Shown: one piece after another, positions 33,588-42,293 of the stretch
Layout of the letters: each line of letters begins with the position of its first letter
How positions within the stretch are numbered: the stretch's first letter is position 1
NCBI GenBank assembly: GCA_963772805.1
Contig: CAVYYU010000003.1
Coordinates: 310,001-374,000, forward strand
Reading direction: 5' to 3'
Length of the DNA stretch: 64,000 bases
Source of the DNA: Legionella_A sp963772805
GTDB taxonomy: Bacteria > Pseudomonadota > Gammaproteobacteria > Legionellales > Legionellaceae
The notes under the pieces: model-generated
Database searches by the model: none
Told to the model about the DNA's origin: nothing
The model's input: the letters and a program-made list of their open reading frames with translations, nothing else
Program-made: the position numbers and the translations under genes

Positions 33588-36500
33588 ATGAAATCGCTGG
33601 TGCCATGGGTTTGTCTGGTTGCTGCCTCAAGTGCGCAAGTTGCATTTGCAAATAATGGTTTGGATGCATATCGCCTAGGGGATTATGTGCAGGCTGAAGT
33701 ACAGCTTGCTACTAGCGCAGTAAAAGATCCAATTGTTGATTACTATATGGGGCGTATGAGCTTATATGGTTATGGTCAATTAAAAAATAACGCCTTGGCC
33801 ATGCGCTATTTTCAACAGTCAGCAGAAAAAGGATTTTTGCCCGCACAGCACATCATGGGCCGTTACGCTTTGTTGGAAGACAAAAATCCTGAACAAGCTT
33901 TAATTTGGTTTAAAAAAGCCGCTGATGCAAATGATATCCAGGCACAAATGTATTGTGCTGCTGCTTATTTGTTTGGTGTGGGGACGAAAGTGAATCTCGA
34001 TATCGCCAAACGATATTATATTGCTGCCGCTAAAAACGGAAACAGCATTGCGCAATATACCTTGGCGGATGATTTTATCAATAGCAAACATGCTGAAAAT
34101 AAAAAACTGGGCTTAATTTGGCTGAACAAAGCAGTTGAGCAAGGAAATCGGCAAGCACAATCCAAACTTGGTGAATTATACGCGACGGGCATTTTGGTTC
34201 CCAAAGATATAGATAAGGCAAAGGAACTGTTTGAGATCGCTTTGGCGAAGGGTTACACACCGGCCTTATATCAAATGGGTGAACTAGCACGCCAACAAAA
34301 TGATTTACCACACGCGATCGATTGGTATAAAAAAGCCGCAAGTAAAAATTACGCACCAGCCCAAATCTCATTGGCAAGGATTTATTTGCAAACAAAAACG
34401 CCATTGTATGATCCACACACCGGGTTTTTATGGATGCTGAGAGCAGCCCAAGGCGGTTCATCAGAAGCGCAACTTGCTTTATCCTCAATTTATAAAGAAG
34501 GGCAGGTTGTGGCGCGGGATGATAATTTGGCAACCGAATGGCAGAAAAGAGCCACTAATCCAGAGAAAGGAACTTCCGACCTGGCTCAGCTGAAAGCAGT
34601 GCACTGGTTGACCGATGACAAGATTTCTTCATTTGCTGCGAGCGACTATCAATTGGGTGGCATATTTAGCGCGTGGCATAATCCCAATGCATTGAAACAA
34701 AATAACTATAACCAGGCACCGCAAATGAATGTTATTACACGTGCGGACCTCTATAAGCCAAAATTTGTCATGGCTAAACCCAATGAAATTGCAATCAGTG
34801 AGTATTACGACGCATTAGCCAATTCTTTAGGCGGTATTCAGGAGAGCGGTATGAAATTTGCTCTCTATCCTTATGTTCAGTATACAACACAAGAAAAACT
34901 GAGCCCTTATATTGCCATTCCAACTGACGAGCAATCACAGTTGCTAGCGTATGATGATTCACAAGGTTTTAACTTGTCAGCATTTCTCAGTCCCATGCAT
35001 GAGGAGCCGTCCAAGCCAAAATCAATGTTGGCGTACTTACAAAGTAAAGCAATTTTGGGTGATAACGAAGCACAGTTTGTCCTTGGACAGATGTATCTGA
35101 ATGGCATTGGTGTGAAAAAAGATACGGTTGAGGCTATGCGATTTTATCAGCTGGCCGCTGATCAAGGTGATTTGCGTGCTAAATATACCCTCGGTATTTT
35201 ATACTTTGCAGGCCAAGGCATCGATCCTGATTATCAACAAGCACAGAGACTACTGGAAGAGTCCGCATTCAAAGGCGACCCGCACGCACAATTCGCATTA
35301 GCTCGCATTGAAGAGAAAGGCTTCCAAAATGCGAGTGGTGAAGTGCTGATTGCGCCAAATCCGGAACAAGCCATGTCGATGTATTATTTGGCAGCAGATA
35401 ACAATTATGGACCAGCCCAATATCGTTTGGCTGAAACCCTGGTTCGTGGAAAACAAGCCGATATCAGCACCGCTGCCAAAGAAAAACGTAGTCACTTGAT
35501 CAAGGCGCTGTATCAGGGTGCGGTATTGGAAGGCATTGAACAGGCGGCATTGCCCTTGGCTTTCTTTAAAGCAATGGATAGCGATCCCCAAAAACAAACG
35601 CAAGCATTTGATGTGGCAAAAAGCGAGGCAAGTAAAGGCAACGGTCAAGCAGCCTTACTGTTAGGTCTTATGTATGACCGTGGCATTTCGGTTGCCGCAG
35701 ATCCCGGCAAAGCGATTTACTGGTATCAGCAAGCGTCTTTAAATCCAGTAAGTTCCTTTATTCTCGGCACTTATTTGAGCCAGGGCATGGGCATTAGCCA
35801 GGATATTGTAAAAGGTAGAGCGTTGTTGCAGAAATCAGCAGATGGCGGTTTTTCGTATGGAAATCTCAATTTGGCTGTGGCAAAACAGCAGGGTGGGGAA
35901 GCATTTGTACCTGAACTGGATGAGGGCCTTGCATTAGGCAATACGACCGCGGGTTTACTGCTTGCAGACTATTATCTTTCGCAGGCAAATGATGCACAAC
36001 AAATGAAACAAGCTCTCGATATTTATAAGCAATTTGCTGTGCGAGGCGACAAAGAAGCGCAGTTAAAACTCGCCTTTATGTATCAACAAGGTTTGGGTGG
36101 AGCGGTAGATGTGGCCAGTGCGCAACAATGGTATAGCCTGGCCGCTGGGCAAGGGCAACCACTCGCACAATTTATGTTAGGCCAGCTTAATCAATTGGGT
36201 TGGTTAAGCGGCCAACCCGACTATGTTGAAGCTAAAAAATGGTACAACAGCGCCAAGGCCAAATATGCCCCAGCAGCCGTAGCACTTGGCTTTATTTATG
36301 ATACGGTTGATGATGATTATCAGCAAGCACTCGCCGATTATCAGCTCGCGGCTCAACAAGGCGACCCGGTTGGTCAGTTTAACCTAGGCCTTATTTACGA
36401 AAAAGGTAAAGGCTATCCTGTCGACTTCATTAAAGCTAAAGCGCTTTATACTCAAGCGGCGAATCAAGGGCATAGTGGCGCGATGGTGCAATTAGCCGGC

Positions 36501-37181
36501 TTGAATTTTAATGGCCTTGCAGGCCCACGAGATCAGGCACTTGCGCTGGAATGGTATAATAAAGCAGCGGCCTTAAACGATAACGATGCGTTATATCAAC
36601 TCGGCTTGCTTTCTGAAACAGGTGTGGCTACTGAGTTAAATTTTGTCAATGCGCAAAAATATTATCAGGAGTCAGCAGCGAAAGGCAATATTAAAGCCAA
36701 GCTTGCTTTAGCACGTATGTATCAATATGGCCTGGGTGTGAAAAAAGATATGCAGCAGGCGGTAATTCTTTATAAAGAAGTAGCGGCATTGAGCAACCCC
36801 TATGCACAATATCAGTTAGCGGCCATTGCTTATGAGGGTGCTGCTGGAGCGCGCTCACCAGACCAAGGGAAACTTTTGTTGCAGCAAGCGCAAGCGAATG
36901 GCAGTAAACAAGCGAGTATGGCTTTGCAATGGTTGGATGTGCAGTCGTCGAAAGAGCAGTTAAGCTATATTGAGCCTGCTTCGATGTATCCGTCTCCGGT
37001 TGTGGCGGGTCAACCTGCTGATTTGATGTATTTGGATGCTCTGAATGAGTGGAACCGTGGAGATGAGGCATCATCCAGACTGATTTTACGCCGAATTGTG
37101 ACGCAGTTTCCACAGTATGAACCGGCGAAACGGGCATATGAGCAGTTACACCAACAATTAACACCAAGCATTTTTGGCTAA
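33588..37181 (+). CDS. enhC: EnhC-like Sel1-repeat periplasmic protein
   Basis: A 1197-residue protein, almost the length of Legionella EnhC (about 1200). A signal peptide (MKSLVPWVCLVAASSAQVAFA) is followed by many Sel1-like TPR repeats of about 36 residues, such as AMRYFQQSAEKGFLPAQHIMG and AQFVLGQMYLNGIGVKKD, in two groups separated by a less regular segment (about 345-485). ATG 33588 has an ideal GAGGGG Shine-Dalgarno and starts exactly at the signal peptide. EnhC in Legionella binds the lytic transglycosylase Slt and limits release of NOD1-stimulating muropeptides (family knowledge). It ends at a terminator shared with rpsT. Confidence 0.9.
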   Translation: MKSLVPWVCLVAASSAQVAFANNGLDAYRLGDYVQAEVQLATSAVKDPIVDYYMGRMSLYGYGQLKNNALAMRYFQQSAEKGFLPAQHIMGRYALLEDKNPEQALIWFKKAADANDIQAQMYCAAAYLFGVGTKVNLDIAKRYYIAAAKNGNSIAQYTLADDFINSKHAENKKLGLIWLNKAVEQGNRQAQSKLGELYATGILVPKDIDKAKELFEIALAKGYTPALYQMGELARQQNDLPHAIDWYKKAASKNYAPAQISLARIYLQTKTPLYDPHTGFLWMLRAAQGGSSEAQLALSSIYKEGQVVARDDNLATEWQKRATNPEKGTSDLAQLKAVHWLTDDKISSFAASDYQLGGIFSAWHNPNALKQNNYNQAPQMNVITRADLYKPKFVMAKPNEIAISEYYDALANSLGGIQESGMKFALYPYVQYTTQEKLSPYIAIPTDEQSQLLAYDDSQGFNLSAFLSPMHEEPSKPKSMLAYLQSKAILGDNEAQFVLGQMYLNGIGVKKDTVEAMRFYQLAADQGDLRAKYTLGILYFAGQGIDPDYQQAQRLLEESAFKGDPHAQFALARIEEKGFQNASGEVLIAPNPEQAMSMYYLAADNNYGPAQYRLAETLVRGKQADISTAAKEKRSHLIKALYQGAVLEGIEQAALPLAFFKAMDSDPQKQTQAFDVAKSEASKGNGQAALLLGLMYDRGISVAADPGKAIYWYQQASLNPVSSFILGTYLSQGMGISQDIVKGRALLQKSADGGFSYGNLNLAVAKQQGGEAFVPELDEGLALGNTTAGLLLADYYLSQANDAQQMKQALDIYKQFAVRGDKEAQLKLAFMYQQGLGGAVDVASAQQWYSLAAGQGQPLAQFMLGQLNQLGWLSGQPDYVEAKKWYNSAKAKYAPAAVALGFIYDTVDDDYQQALADYQLAAQQGDPVGQFNLGLIYEKGKGYPVDFIKAKALYTQAANQGHSGAMVQLAGLNFNGLAGPRDQALALEWYNKAAALNDNDALYQLGLLSETGVATELNFVNAQKYYQESAAKGNIKAKLALARMYQYGLGVKKDMQQAVILYKEVAALSNPYAQYQLAAIAYEGAAGARSPDQGKLLLQQAQANGSKQASMALQWLDVQSSKEQLSYIEPASMYPSPVVAGQPADLMYLDALNEWNRGDEASSRLILRRIVTQFPQYEPAKRAYEQLHQQLTPSIFG

Positions 37182-37247
37182 TAGATATAAATAATATTCA
37201 ATTAATAAAAGTAATAGATAATGACAGGTAGGGTTTGAAGCTTAGAA

Positions 37248-37270
37248 CCGAACCGGACTTACCGGTTCGG
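37248..37270. terminator. Bidirectional terminator between convergent enhC and rpsT
   Basis: A perfect 9-bp stem, CCGAACCGG (37248-37256) with its complement at 37262-37270, has a 5-base loop. GTGTTTT follows on the plus side; on the minus side only scattered T. It lies between the two stops. Confidence 0.7.
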
Positions 37271-37304
37271 GTGTTTTCGGACTTAGAGCAACGGAAACGC
37301 TGGA

Positions 37305-37571
37305 TTAAGCAGCCATAGCTTTGACTCGGGCGCTGAGGCGGCTTTTAATACGAGCGGCTTTGTTTTTATGAATCAAACCTTTGCCGGCTGCTTTATCAAT
37401 GACTGGTTGTGCTTTAGCGAAAGCAGCGCGAGCCACTTCGTGGTCTCCAGCTTCAACAGCCTTGAGCACATTTTTAATGTAGGTCCGATACATGGAACGC
37501 GCACTGGCGTTATGTTGACGCAGTTTAATATTTTGACGCGCGCGTTTAATAGCTGACTTAATGTTCGCCAC
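37305..37571 (-). CDS. rpsT: 30S ribosomal protein S20
   Basis: An 88-residue basic helical protein, the usual length for S20. Its N-terminus MANIKSAIKRARQNIKLR is the S20 signature, and HKNKAARIKSRLSARVKAM is the conserved C-terminal part. It binds 16S rRNA helices 9 and 44. A strong promoter lies about 40 bases upstream (37640-37612, minus). Confidence 0.98.
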   Translation of the reverse strand: MANIKSAIKRARQNIKLRQHNASARSMYRTYIKNVLKAVEAGDHEVARAAFAKAQPVIDKAAGKGLIHKNKAARIKSRLSARVKAMAA

Positions 37572-37611
37572 TTACAATCTCCACTGAATTCTAATACAAC
37601 AAAAGACGCTA

Positions 37612-37640
37612 ATCATGCCCAATTCGCCAAGCCTTGTCAA
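37612..37640 (-). promoter_or_regulatory. Sigma-70 promoter of rpsT
   Basis: On the minus strand, a perfect TTGACA (37640-37635) is followed after 17 bases by CATGAT (37617-37612). The start would be near 37605, giving a 5' leader of about 34 bases. Confidence 0.6.
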
Positions 37641-37670
37641 GCTGTAAAGCGAATGTCGAGTCAAAATTAG

Positions 37671-37698
37671 TTGTATATTTGTACAAATATGATACAAT
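37671..37698 (+). promoter_or_regulatory. Promoter with palindromic operator for the 281-residue orphan
   Basis: TTGTAT (37671-37676) and TACAAT (37693-37698) are 16 bases apart. A perfect 16-bp palindrome, ATATTTGTACAAATAT (37675-37690), covers the spacer and the end of the -35, where a dimeric repressor would block polymerase. No regulator gene is adjacent. Confidence 0.6.
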
Positions 37699-37735
37699 AT
37701 TCGCCATGAAGCATGATTTTACTCGCGAGGCGACC

Positions 37736-38581
37736 ATGAACGCAACCGATGTAAGCGAAAAAATAAAACAGTTCGAAGATAAACTTTGGTATTTAAATAA
37801 TGACCGCTCTCCTGACTTGCCAAAAAAAATCAATTTGGGATTTGCCCTATGGCAAATTATCGGCGATTATTTGGATGATACGGTGGTAGCGTTAGCTTCG
37901 GTTGTTAGTGACCATGAAAAGAAGAAAATCACTTGCCTGCTTGACGGATTGGGACGCACTAGGAAACACTTGTTTGAGCTAATTGCCGCTGATCAAGTGA
38001 TTCTTAATCAATATCAGGGACAATTTGGAGCAGCCACTCGAAAAAGGAAAACGCCGCCTCCAGCCGAGATTAAATCTTGCACAGCTAAAATACCTGATTT
38101 GTTAACAGAAGAAGAGAAAAAACTAGATCGTGAGTCATCACCTCAATTACTGCCACTGCAGCTGGTTGTTAAAAAGACCAACTATTTTTTTGATGCTCAG
38201 CAACCGAAGAAAGCACCACAAAAATTTATAGATACGCTCGATGTCTTCTCGTCATTGTGCACATCACTCCAGGCTAAGAAAGTATGTGATCCGAAAACTA
38301 TTAAAGAGTTTCACGATGTTTTAAATGACTTGTTTTTTTGCCTTTCATGTTTCGAAAAAAAGGATGCTCGACGTGCTGTTTATGGCTATTTTAGTGAAAT
38401 TATCGATATTTTTGACGAGCATGGCCGGGATCATCTTGATAGTGAAAAGAGTGTGAACGATTATTCAAAACTGACTAAAGAAGAGTTTAAGAAAGTAATT
38501 GAATATATCAATAAAATTCAGGAATTTTTCAGTAGTTCAGCACTTGTAATTTCCGATAATAAAAATGCATCTAAAATATAG
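37736..38581 (+). CDS. 281-residue protein of unknown function
   Basis: I do not recognise this protein. It is charged, probably all-helical and cytosolic, with no signal peptide, and carries a lysine/proline stretch (RKRKTPPPAEIK) in the middle and cysteines in FFCLSCFEKK. ATG 37736 has GAGG at a fitting distance and sits about 30 bases after the predicted transcription start. An in-frame ATG at 37706 would be at the transcription start itself. It is inserted between rpsT and murJ, neighbours in many gammaproteobacteria, so it is probably an accessory gene and possibly an effector. Confidence 0.72.
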   Translation: MNATDVSEKIKQFEDKLWYLNNDRSPDLPKKINLGFALWQIIGDYLDDTVVALASVVSDHEKKKITCLLDGLGRTRKHLFELIAADQVILNQYQGQFGAATRKRKTPPPAEIKSCTAKIPDLLTEEEKKLDRESSPQLLPLQLVVKKTNYFFDAQQPKKAPQKFIDTLDVFSSLCTSLQAKKVCDPKTIKEFHDVLNDLFFCLSCFEKKDARRAVYGYFSEIIDIFDEHGRDHLDSEKSVNDYSKLTKEEFKKVIEYINKIQEFFSSSALVISDNKNASKI

Positions 38582-38739
38582 CGGTACTGTCGCTATACGT
38601 GTGATTGCCGTATGTGCTTTGTTTTAATGAGTTTGGATAGTCCATATAACGCGGTACGAATACGGGCTACCCGAAACCAAGTTTCACAATTTAAAGTTTA
38701 GGTATATCATGATGCATTATTATTCAATAACCGCTCATT

Positions 38740-40311
38740 ATGTCTGTGACTGAAACCATGCTGCACAAGCGCCAAAGTTTACTTCGCTCTACCTCATTAG
38801 TTTCAATGATGACCTTTATGTCACGCATCATGGGATTTGCGCGCGATATGATTATTGCTCATTTATTCGGCGCCGGAGCGGGGTTCGATGCGTTTGTTGT
38901 TGCGTTTAAAATTCCGAATTTCATGCGTCGTTTATTTGCAGAAGGCGCCTTTTCGCAAGCGTTCGTGCCGGTGTTGGCTGAGTATCAAAAAACACGCACC
39001 ATTGATGAAGTGCGGCTTTTTCTCGCGCGTATTGCTGGCAGTTTAAGCGCTATTCTTTCTTTGGTTACGCTCATCGGCGTTGTTGCAGCACCCTTTATTG
39101 TCTTCGTGTTTGCACCGGGGTTTGGTGAAGATTCTAGCCGTTCGATGTTGGCATCTGAAATGTTGCGCTTGACGTTCCCTTACTTAATGTTGGTTTCATT
39201 AACGGCCATGGCGGGTGCGATACTCAATACTTATGGCTATTTTGGTGTACCGGCGTTTACACCGGTACTACTTAATATTTGTATGATTGTGGCGGCAGTG
39301 TATCTAAGCCCCCATTTTGCGCAACCCGTTGTCGCTTTGGCTTGGGGGGTGCTGATTGCTGGTATTGTGCAATTGTTATTTCAAATTCCATTTTTATTCC
39401 ATCGTAAACTACTGGTTAAACCCAGTTTAATGATGAGTGATCCCGGGGTGAGACGGGTTTTGAAGTTGATGGTTCCTGCGTTATTTGGCGTTTCTATTGC
39501 ACAAATTAACTTGTTAATTGATAGCGTATTTGCCTCATTTCTTAAGGTTGGCAGCGTATCTTGGTTGTTTTATACCGATAGGCTCACGGATTTTCCCCTT
39601 GGGGTGTTTGGTGTTGCTATTGCTACGGTTATTTTACCTCATTTGTCTCGTCGGCATGCGGAGCATAACAGGCAGAATTTTTCACGTGCGCTGGATTGGG
39701 GATTGCGCATGCTGCTATTGATTGGTGTACCCTCGGGGTTGGGTTTGGCGTTATTTGCAATGCCGTTGATTGCCAGTTGTTTTGGTTATGGTCATTTCTC
39801 TACCGTGGATATATTACAGACGCAAAAAAGTTTATTTACCTTAGCGCTGGGTGTACCGGCATTTATGATGGTCAAGGTATTAGCATCAGGCTTTTATGCG
39901 GGTCAAAATATTAAAACGCCGGTGAAAGTAGGCGTCATCGCTATGGTGATCAATACGTTGTTGTGCGCTGTGCTTATCGTTCCACTCGCGCATGCCGGAT
40001 TGACGTTGGCATCGACCATTGCCGGTTATGTTAATTGCGGGATATTGCTGTTTTTATTAGTACGTCGCGGTATTTACCAGCCTCTTCCTCGTTGGGGGCG
40101 CTATCTTGCTCAGTTGTTGGTTGCCAATGTGGTTATGGGGTCGTATTTGCTCCTGGTGGTTGGTGATGTATCCTTTTGGATGGCACAACCGATATTGTAT
40201 CGTTTAGGTTTATTATTGTCTCATGTACTGGCGGCACTGGTTATTTATGTACTGTGCTTGATTATCTGTGGTATGCGACCGGCGCAGTTTCGCGGTCAAA
40301 TGAAGGAGTAA
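38740..40311 (+). CDS. murJ: Lipid II flippase MurJ
   Basis: A 523-residue polytopic protein of the MOP/MVF superfamily that flips lipid II across the inner membrane. The N-terminus SMMTFMSRIMGFARDMIIAHLFG and AFKIPNFMRRLFAEGAFSQAFVP are signature regions; about 14 transmembrane helices follow. The start at ATG 38740 is uncertain; ATG 38758 fits the E. coli N-terminus better and neither has a strong Shine-Dalgarno. The stop lies two bases before the aminopeptidase gene, so the two form an operon. Confidence 0.96.
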   Translation: MSVTETMLHKRQSLLRSTSLVSMMTFMSRIMGFARDMIIAHLFGAGAGFDAFVVAFKIPNFMRRLFAEGAFSQAFVPVLAEYQKTRTIDEVRLFLARIAGSLSAILSLVTLIGVVAAPFIVFVFAPGFGEDSSRSMLASEMLRLTFPYLMLVSLTAMAGAILNTYGYFGVPAFTPVLLNICMIVAAVYLSPHFAQPVVALAWGVLIAGIVQLLFQIPFLFHRKLLVKPSLMMSDPGVRRVLKLMVPALFGVSIAQINLLIDSVFASFLKVGSVSWLFYTDRLTDFPLGVFGVAIATVILPHLSRRHAEHNRQNFSRALDWGLRMLLLIGVPSGLGLALFAMPLIASCFGYGHFSTVDILQTQKSLFTLALGVPAFMMVKVLASGFYAGQNIKTPVKVGVIAMVINTLLCAVLIVPLAHAGLTLASTIAGYVNCGILLFLLVRRGIYQPLPRWGRYLAQLLVANVVMGSYLLLVVGDVSFWMAQPILYRLGLLLSHVLAALVIYVLCLIICGMRPAQFRGQMKE

Positions 40312-40313
40312 AT

Positions 40314-41678
40314 ATGCAAGCGGATATTTTCTATCAAACTAACACTGAGAATACGCAATTACTTGGTATGTTGACTAAAGCGCAGTATTCAGATGAACAG
40401 AGCATGTTAACTGCGCATGAACGCAATACTCTGGCAGCACAGCAATTCAAAGGCAGCTTGGGTGATATTGCGATTATTTGTAATGCTGATGGTGTGGCGA
40501 TTAAAACTTACATTGGTGCCGGTGAAGGGGATGATGCGCAGGCCATGGCGCATGCAGCGAATCGTCTGCCAGTAGGTAGTTATTGCACACAACAACCCTT
40601 GTCTTTGCGAGCATTAGTTGCATGGTCGTTGGCGCAATATCGTTTTGATCGTTATAAATTTAAGCCACAAAGTCCGCGCGTCTTGGTGGCAGAGGCCCAA
40701 CATTTACCCACAATTTTAGCGGAAGTCAGTGCCGTTTTTCTGGTGCGTGATTTAATCAATACACCTGCCAATGATATGGGCCCACAGCAATTAGCTGAGG
40801 TGGTGGCTCAACTGGCGATGCAATATGGTGCTGAATTTCAGCAGTGGGTTGGGCGCGAATTATTGCAAGACAATTTTCCCGCGATTCATGCAGTAGGGCG
40901 CGCAGCTGCTGATGCTCCACGGTTATTATCGTTAGTCTGGGGAGATGAGAATCATCCACGGGTGACACTGGTGGGTAAAGGGGTATGCTTTGATTCGGGT
41001 GGCCTGAATATCAAGCCCACAGCAGGCATGCGCTTGATGAAGAAAGATATGGGGGGCGCCGCACAGGTTATCGGTTTAGCGCAGTGGCTGATGAGCAAAG
41101 GTATACCTATACGCTTGCAAGTCTTGGTGCCTGCGGTTGAAAATGCAGTTAGTGAGCAGTCTTTTCGTCCTGGTGATGTGCTCACCATGCGTAATGGCTT
41201 GACGGTTGAGATTGATAATACCGATGCTGAAGGGCGTTTGATATTAGCTGATGCCTTGGTTAAAGCATGTGAAGATAAACCGGAGTTGTTGATAGATTTT
41301 GCGACGTTAACGGGCTCGGCGCGCGCAGCGGTAGGTACTGAAATTTCCGCTATGTTCACCAATGATGACCAATTGGCGCAGGCAATTAGTGGCGCCGCCG
41401 CTGAAGTGGGTGATCCGGTGTGGCGTATGCCTTTATACAAGGGCTATGCCAGCATGATGGACTCATCCATTGCTGATCTTGTCAACAGCAGCGCGTCTTC
41501 CTATGCGGGTGCAATTACGGCGGCGCTGTTCTTACAACGGTTTATCGATGACGATCTTTCATGGGTTCATTTCGATATTATGGCGTGGAATGTTAGCAGC
41601 AAGCCTGGAAAACCTGAGGGTGGGGAAGCGATGGGTATCATGGCGGTGGGCCAATATTTAATGCACCGCTATGGCTAG
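40314..41678 (+). CDS. M17 leucyl aminopeptidase family protein (first copy)
   Basis: A 454-residue M17 peptidase with a short N-terminal domain. Zinc ligands and active-site residues occur in LVGKGVCFDSGGLNIKP, MKKDMGGAAQVIG and the family signature NTDAEGRLILADAL. Close to PepA but about 30 residues shorter and divergent from the copy at 42277-43725; the substrate may differ. It starts two bases after the murJ stop with a strong AAGGAG. A large palindrome follows at 41741-41830. Confidence 0.9.
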   Translation: MQADIFYQTNTENTQLLGMLTKAQYSDEQSMLTAHERNTLAAQQFKGSLGDIAIICNADGVAIKTYIGAGEGDDAQAMAHAANRLPVGSYCTQQPLSLRALVAWSLAQYRFDRYKFKPQSPRVLVAEAQHLPTILAEVSAVFLVRDLINTPANDMGPQQLAEVVAQLAMQYGAEFQQWVGRELLQDNFPAIHAVGRAAADAPRLLSLVWGDENHPRVTLVGKGVCFDSGGLNIKPTAGMRLMKKDMGGAAQVIGLAQWLMSKGIPIRLQVLVPAVENAVSEQSFRPGDVLTMRNGLTVEIDNTDAEGRLILADALVKACEDKPELLIDFATLTGSARAAVGTEISAMFTNDDQLAQAISGAAAEVGDPVWRMPLYKGYASMMDSSIADLVNSSASSYAGAITAALFLQRFIDDDLSWVHFDIMAWNVSSKPGKPEGGEAMGIMAVGQYLMHRYG

Positions 41679-41740
41679 AGCAGGTTCTATTTGGTTTTGA
41701 CTTGTGTGTCTGAACAAAAAAATCATTATTTATTCGTGCC

Positions 41741-41830
41741 GTAGGTTGGTGCTGAGCAGTAGCGAAGCCCAACAATCGCGGCACGGGAAGCTCCCTTGTT
41801 GGGCTTCGCTACTGCTCAGCACCAACCTAC
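41741..41830. repeat. Perfect 35-bp-arm inverted repeat (dispersed palindromic element)
   Basis: The arm 41741-41775 (beginning GTAGGTTGGTGCTGAGCAGT) is perfectly complementary to 41796-41830, with a 20-base loop. The GGTTGG...AGCGAAGCCCAACAA pattern resembles intergenic palindromes common in many proteobacteria. The loop's CGGCACG can also pair with CGTGCCG just upstream (41735-41741), giving an alternative hairpin. It separates the convergent M17 gene and holC, so it may also end transcription. Confidence 0.85.
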
Positions 41831-41861
41831 AACAACCTGTCAAAAGCAAATGGAAACGGCA

Positions 41862-42293
41862 CTAGTCAATCGGATGCGTATGTAATTCGCATTGGTTTTT
41901 TCGGTATTCACGGTAATGATTACGACTGATTTCTTTTGCCACCTCATCGGCAGTAACGATTTCCATGATGCGGCGAAACTTTAGGAAATAGGGGGGGATA
42001 TTCTGTGACATGTTGAGCAGAATATCATTAAACCCACGCGGCTCCGCACTATAAGCGATTTGCACTGCAGGTGGCGGCTCGGGGCCTTCGCCCTGTAAAT
42101 TGTGCGGAATGAAACTATCATCTTTGAAGCTCCATAACAACTCATCGATTAGTTCGGCATCCTGTTGGTTGTCACAAAGGACAAAAACTCGATGGTTGCG
42201 CAGATAGGCTTTTTCCAGCAAACGACAAGCAATAAGCCAGCCTGCTTGCGGTTGAGCATCACTTAACAAATAAAAATCAACGCGTGGCGGCAT
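41862..42293 (-). CDS. holC: DNA polymerase III chi subunit
   Basis: A 143-residue protein with the HolC pattern: RVDFYLLSDAQPQAGWLIACRLLEKAYLRNHRV, then LDELLWSFKDDSFIPHNL and RGFNDILLNMS. Chi links the clamp loader to single-stranded DNA-binding protein. It overlaps the end of pepA by 17 bases, the conserved pepA-holC pair. Confidence 0.95.
   Translation of the reverse strand: MPPRVDFYLLSDAQPQAGWLIACRLLEKAYLRNHRVFVLCDNQQDAELIDELLWSFKDDSFIPHNLQGEGPEPPPAVQIAYSAEPRGFNDILLNMSQNIPPYFLKFRRIMEIVTADEVAKEISRNHYREYRKNQCELHTHPID

Noticed and set aside
40952..41440. Long minus-strand frame opposite the first M17 gene
   Set aside because: It is a shadow of a clearly real gene, without a Shine-Dalgarno or protein-family features.
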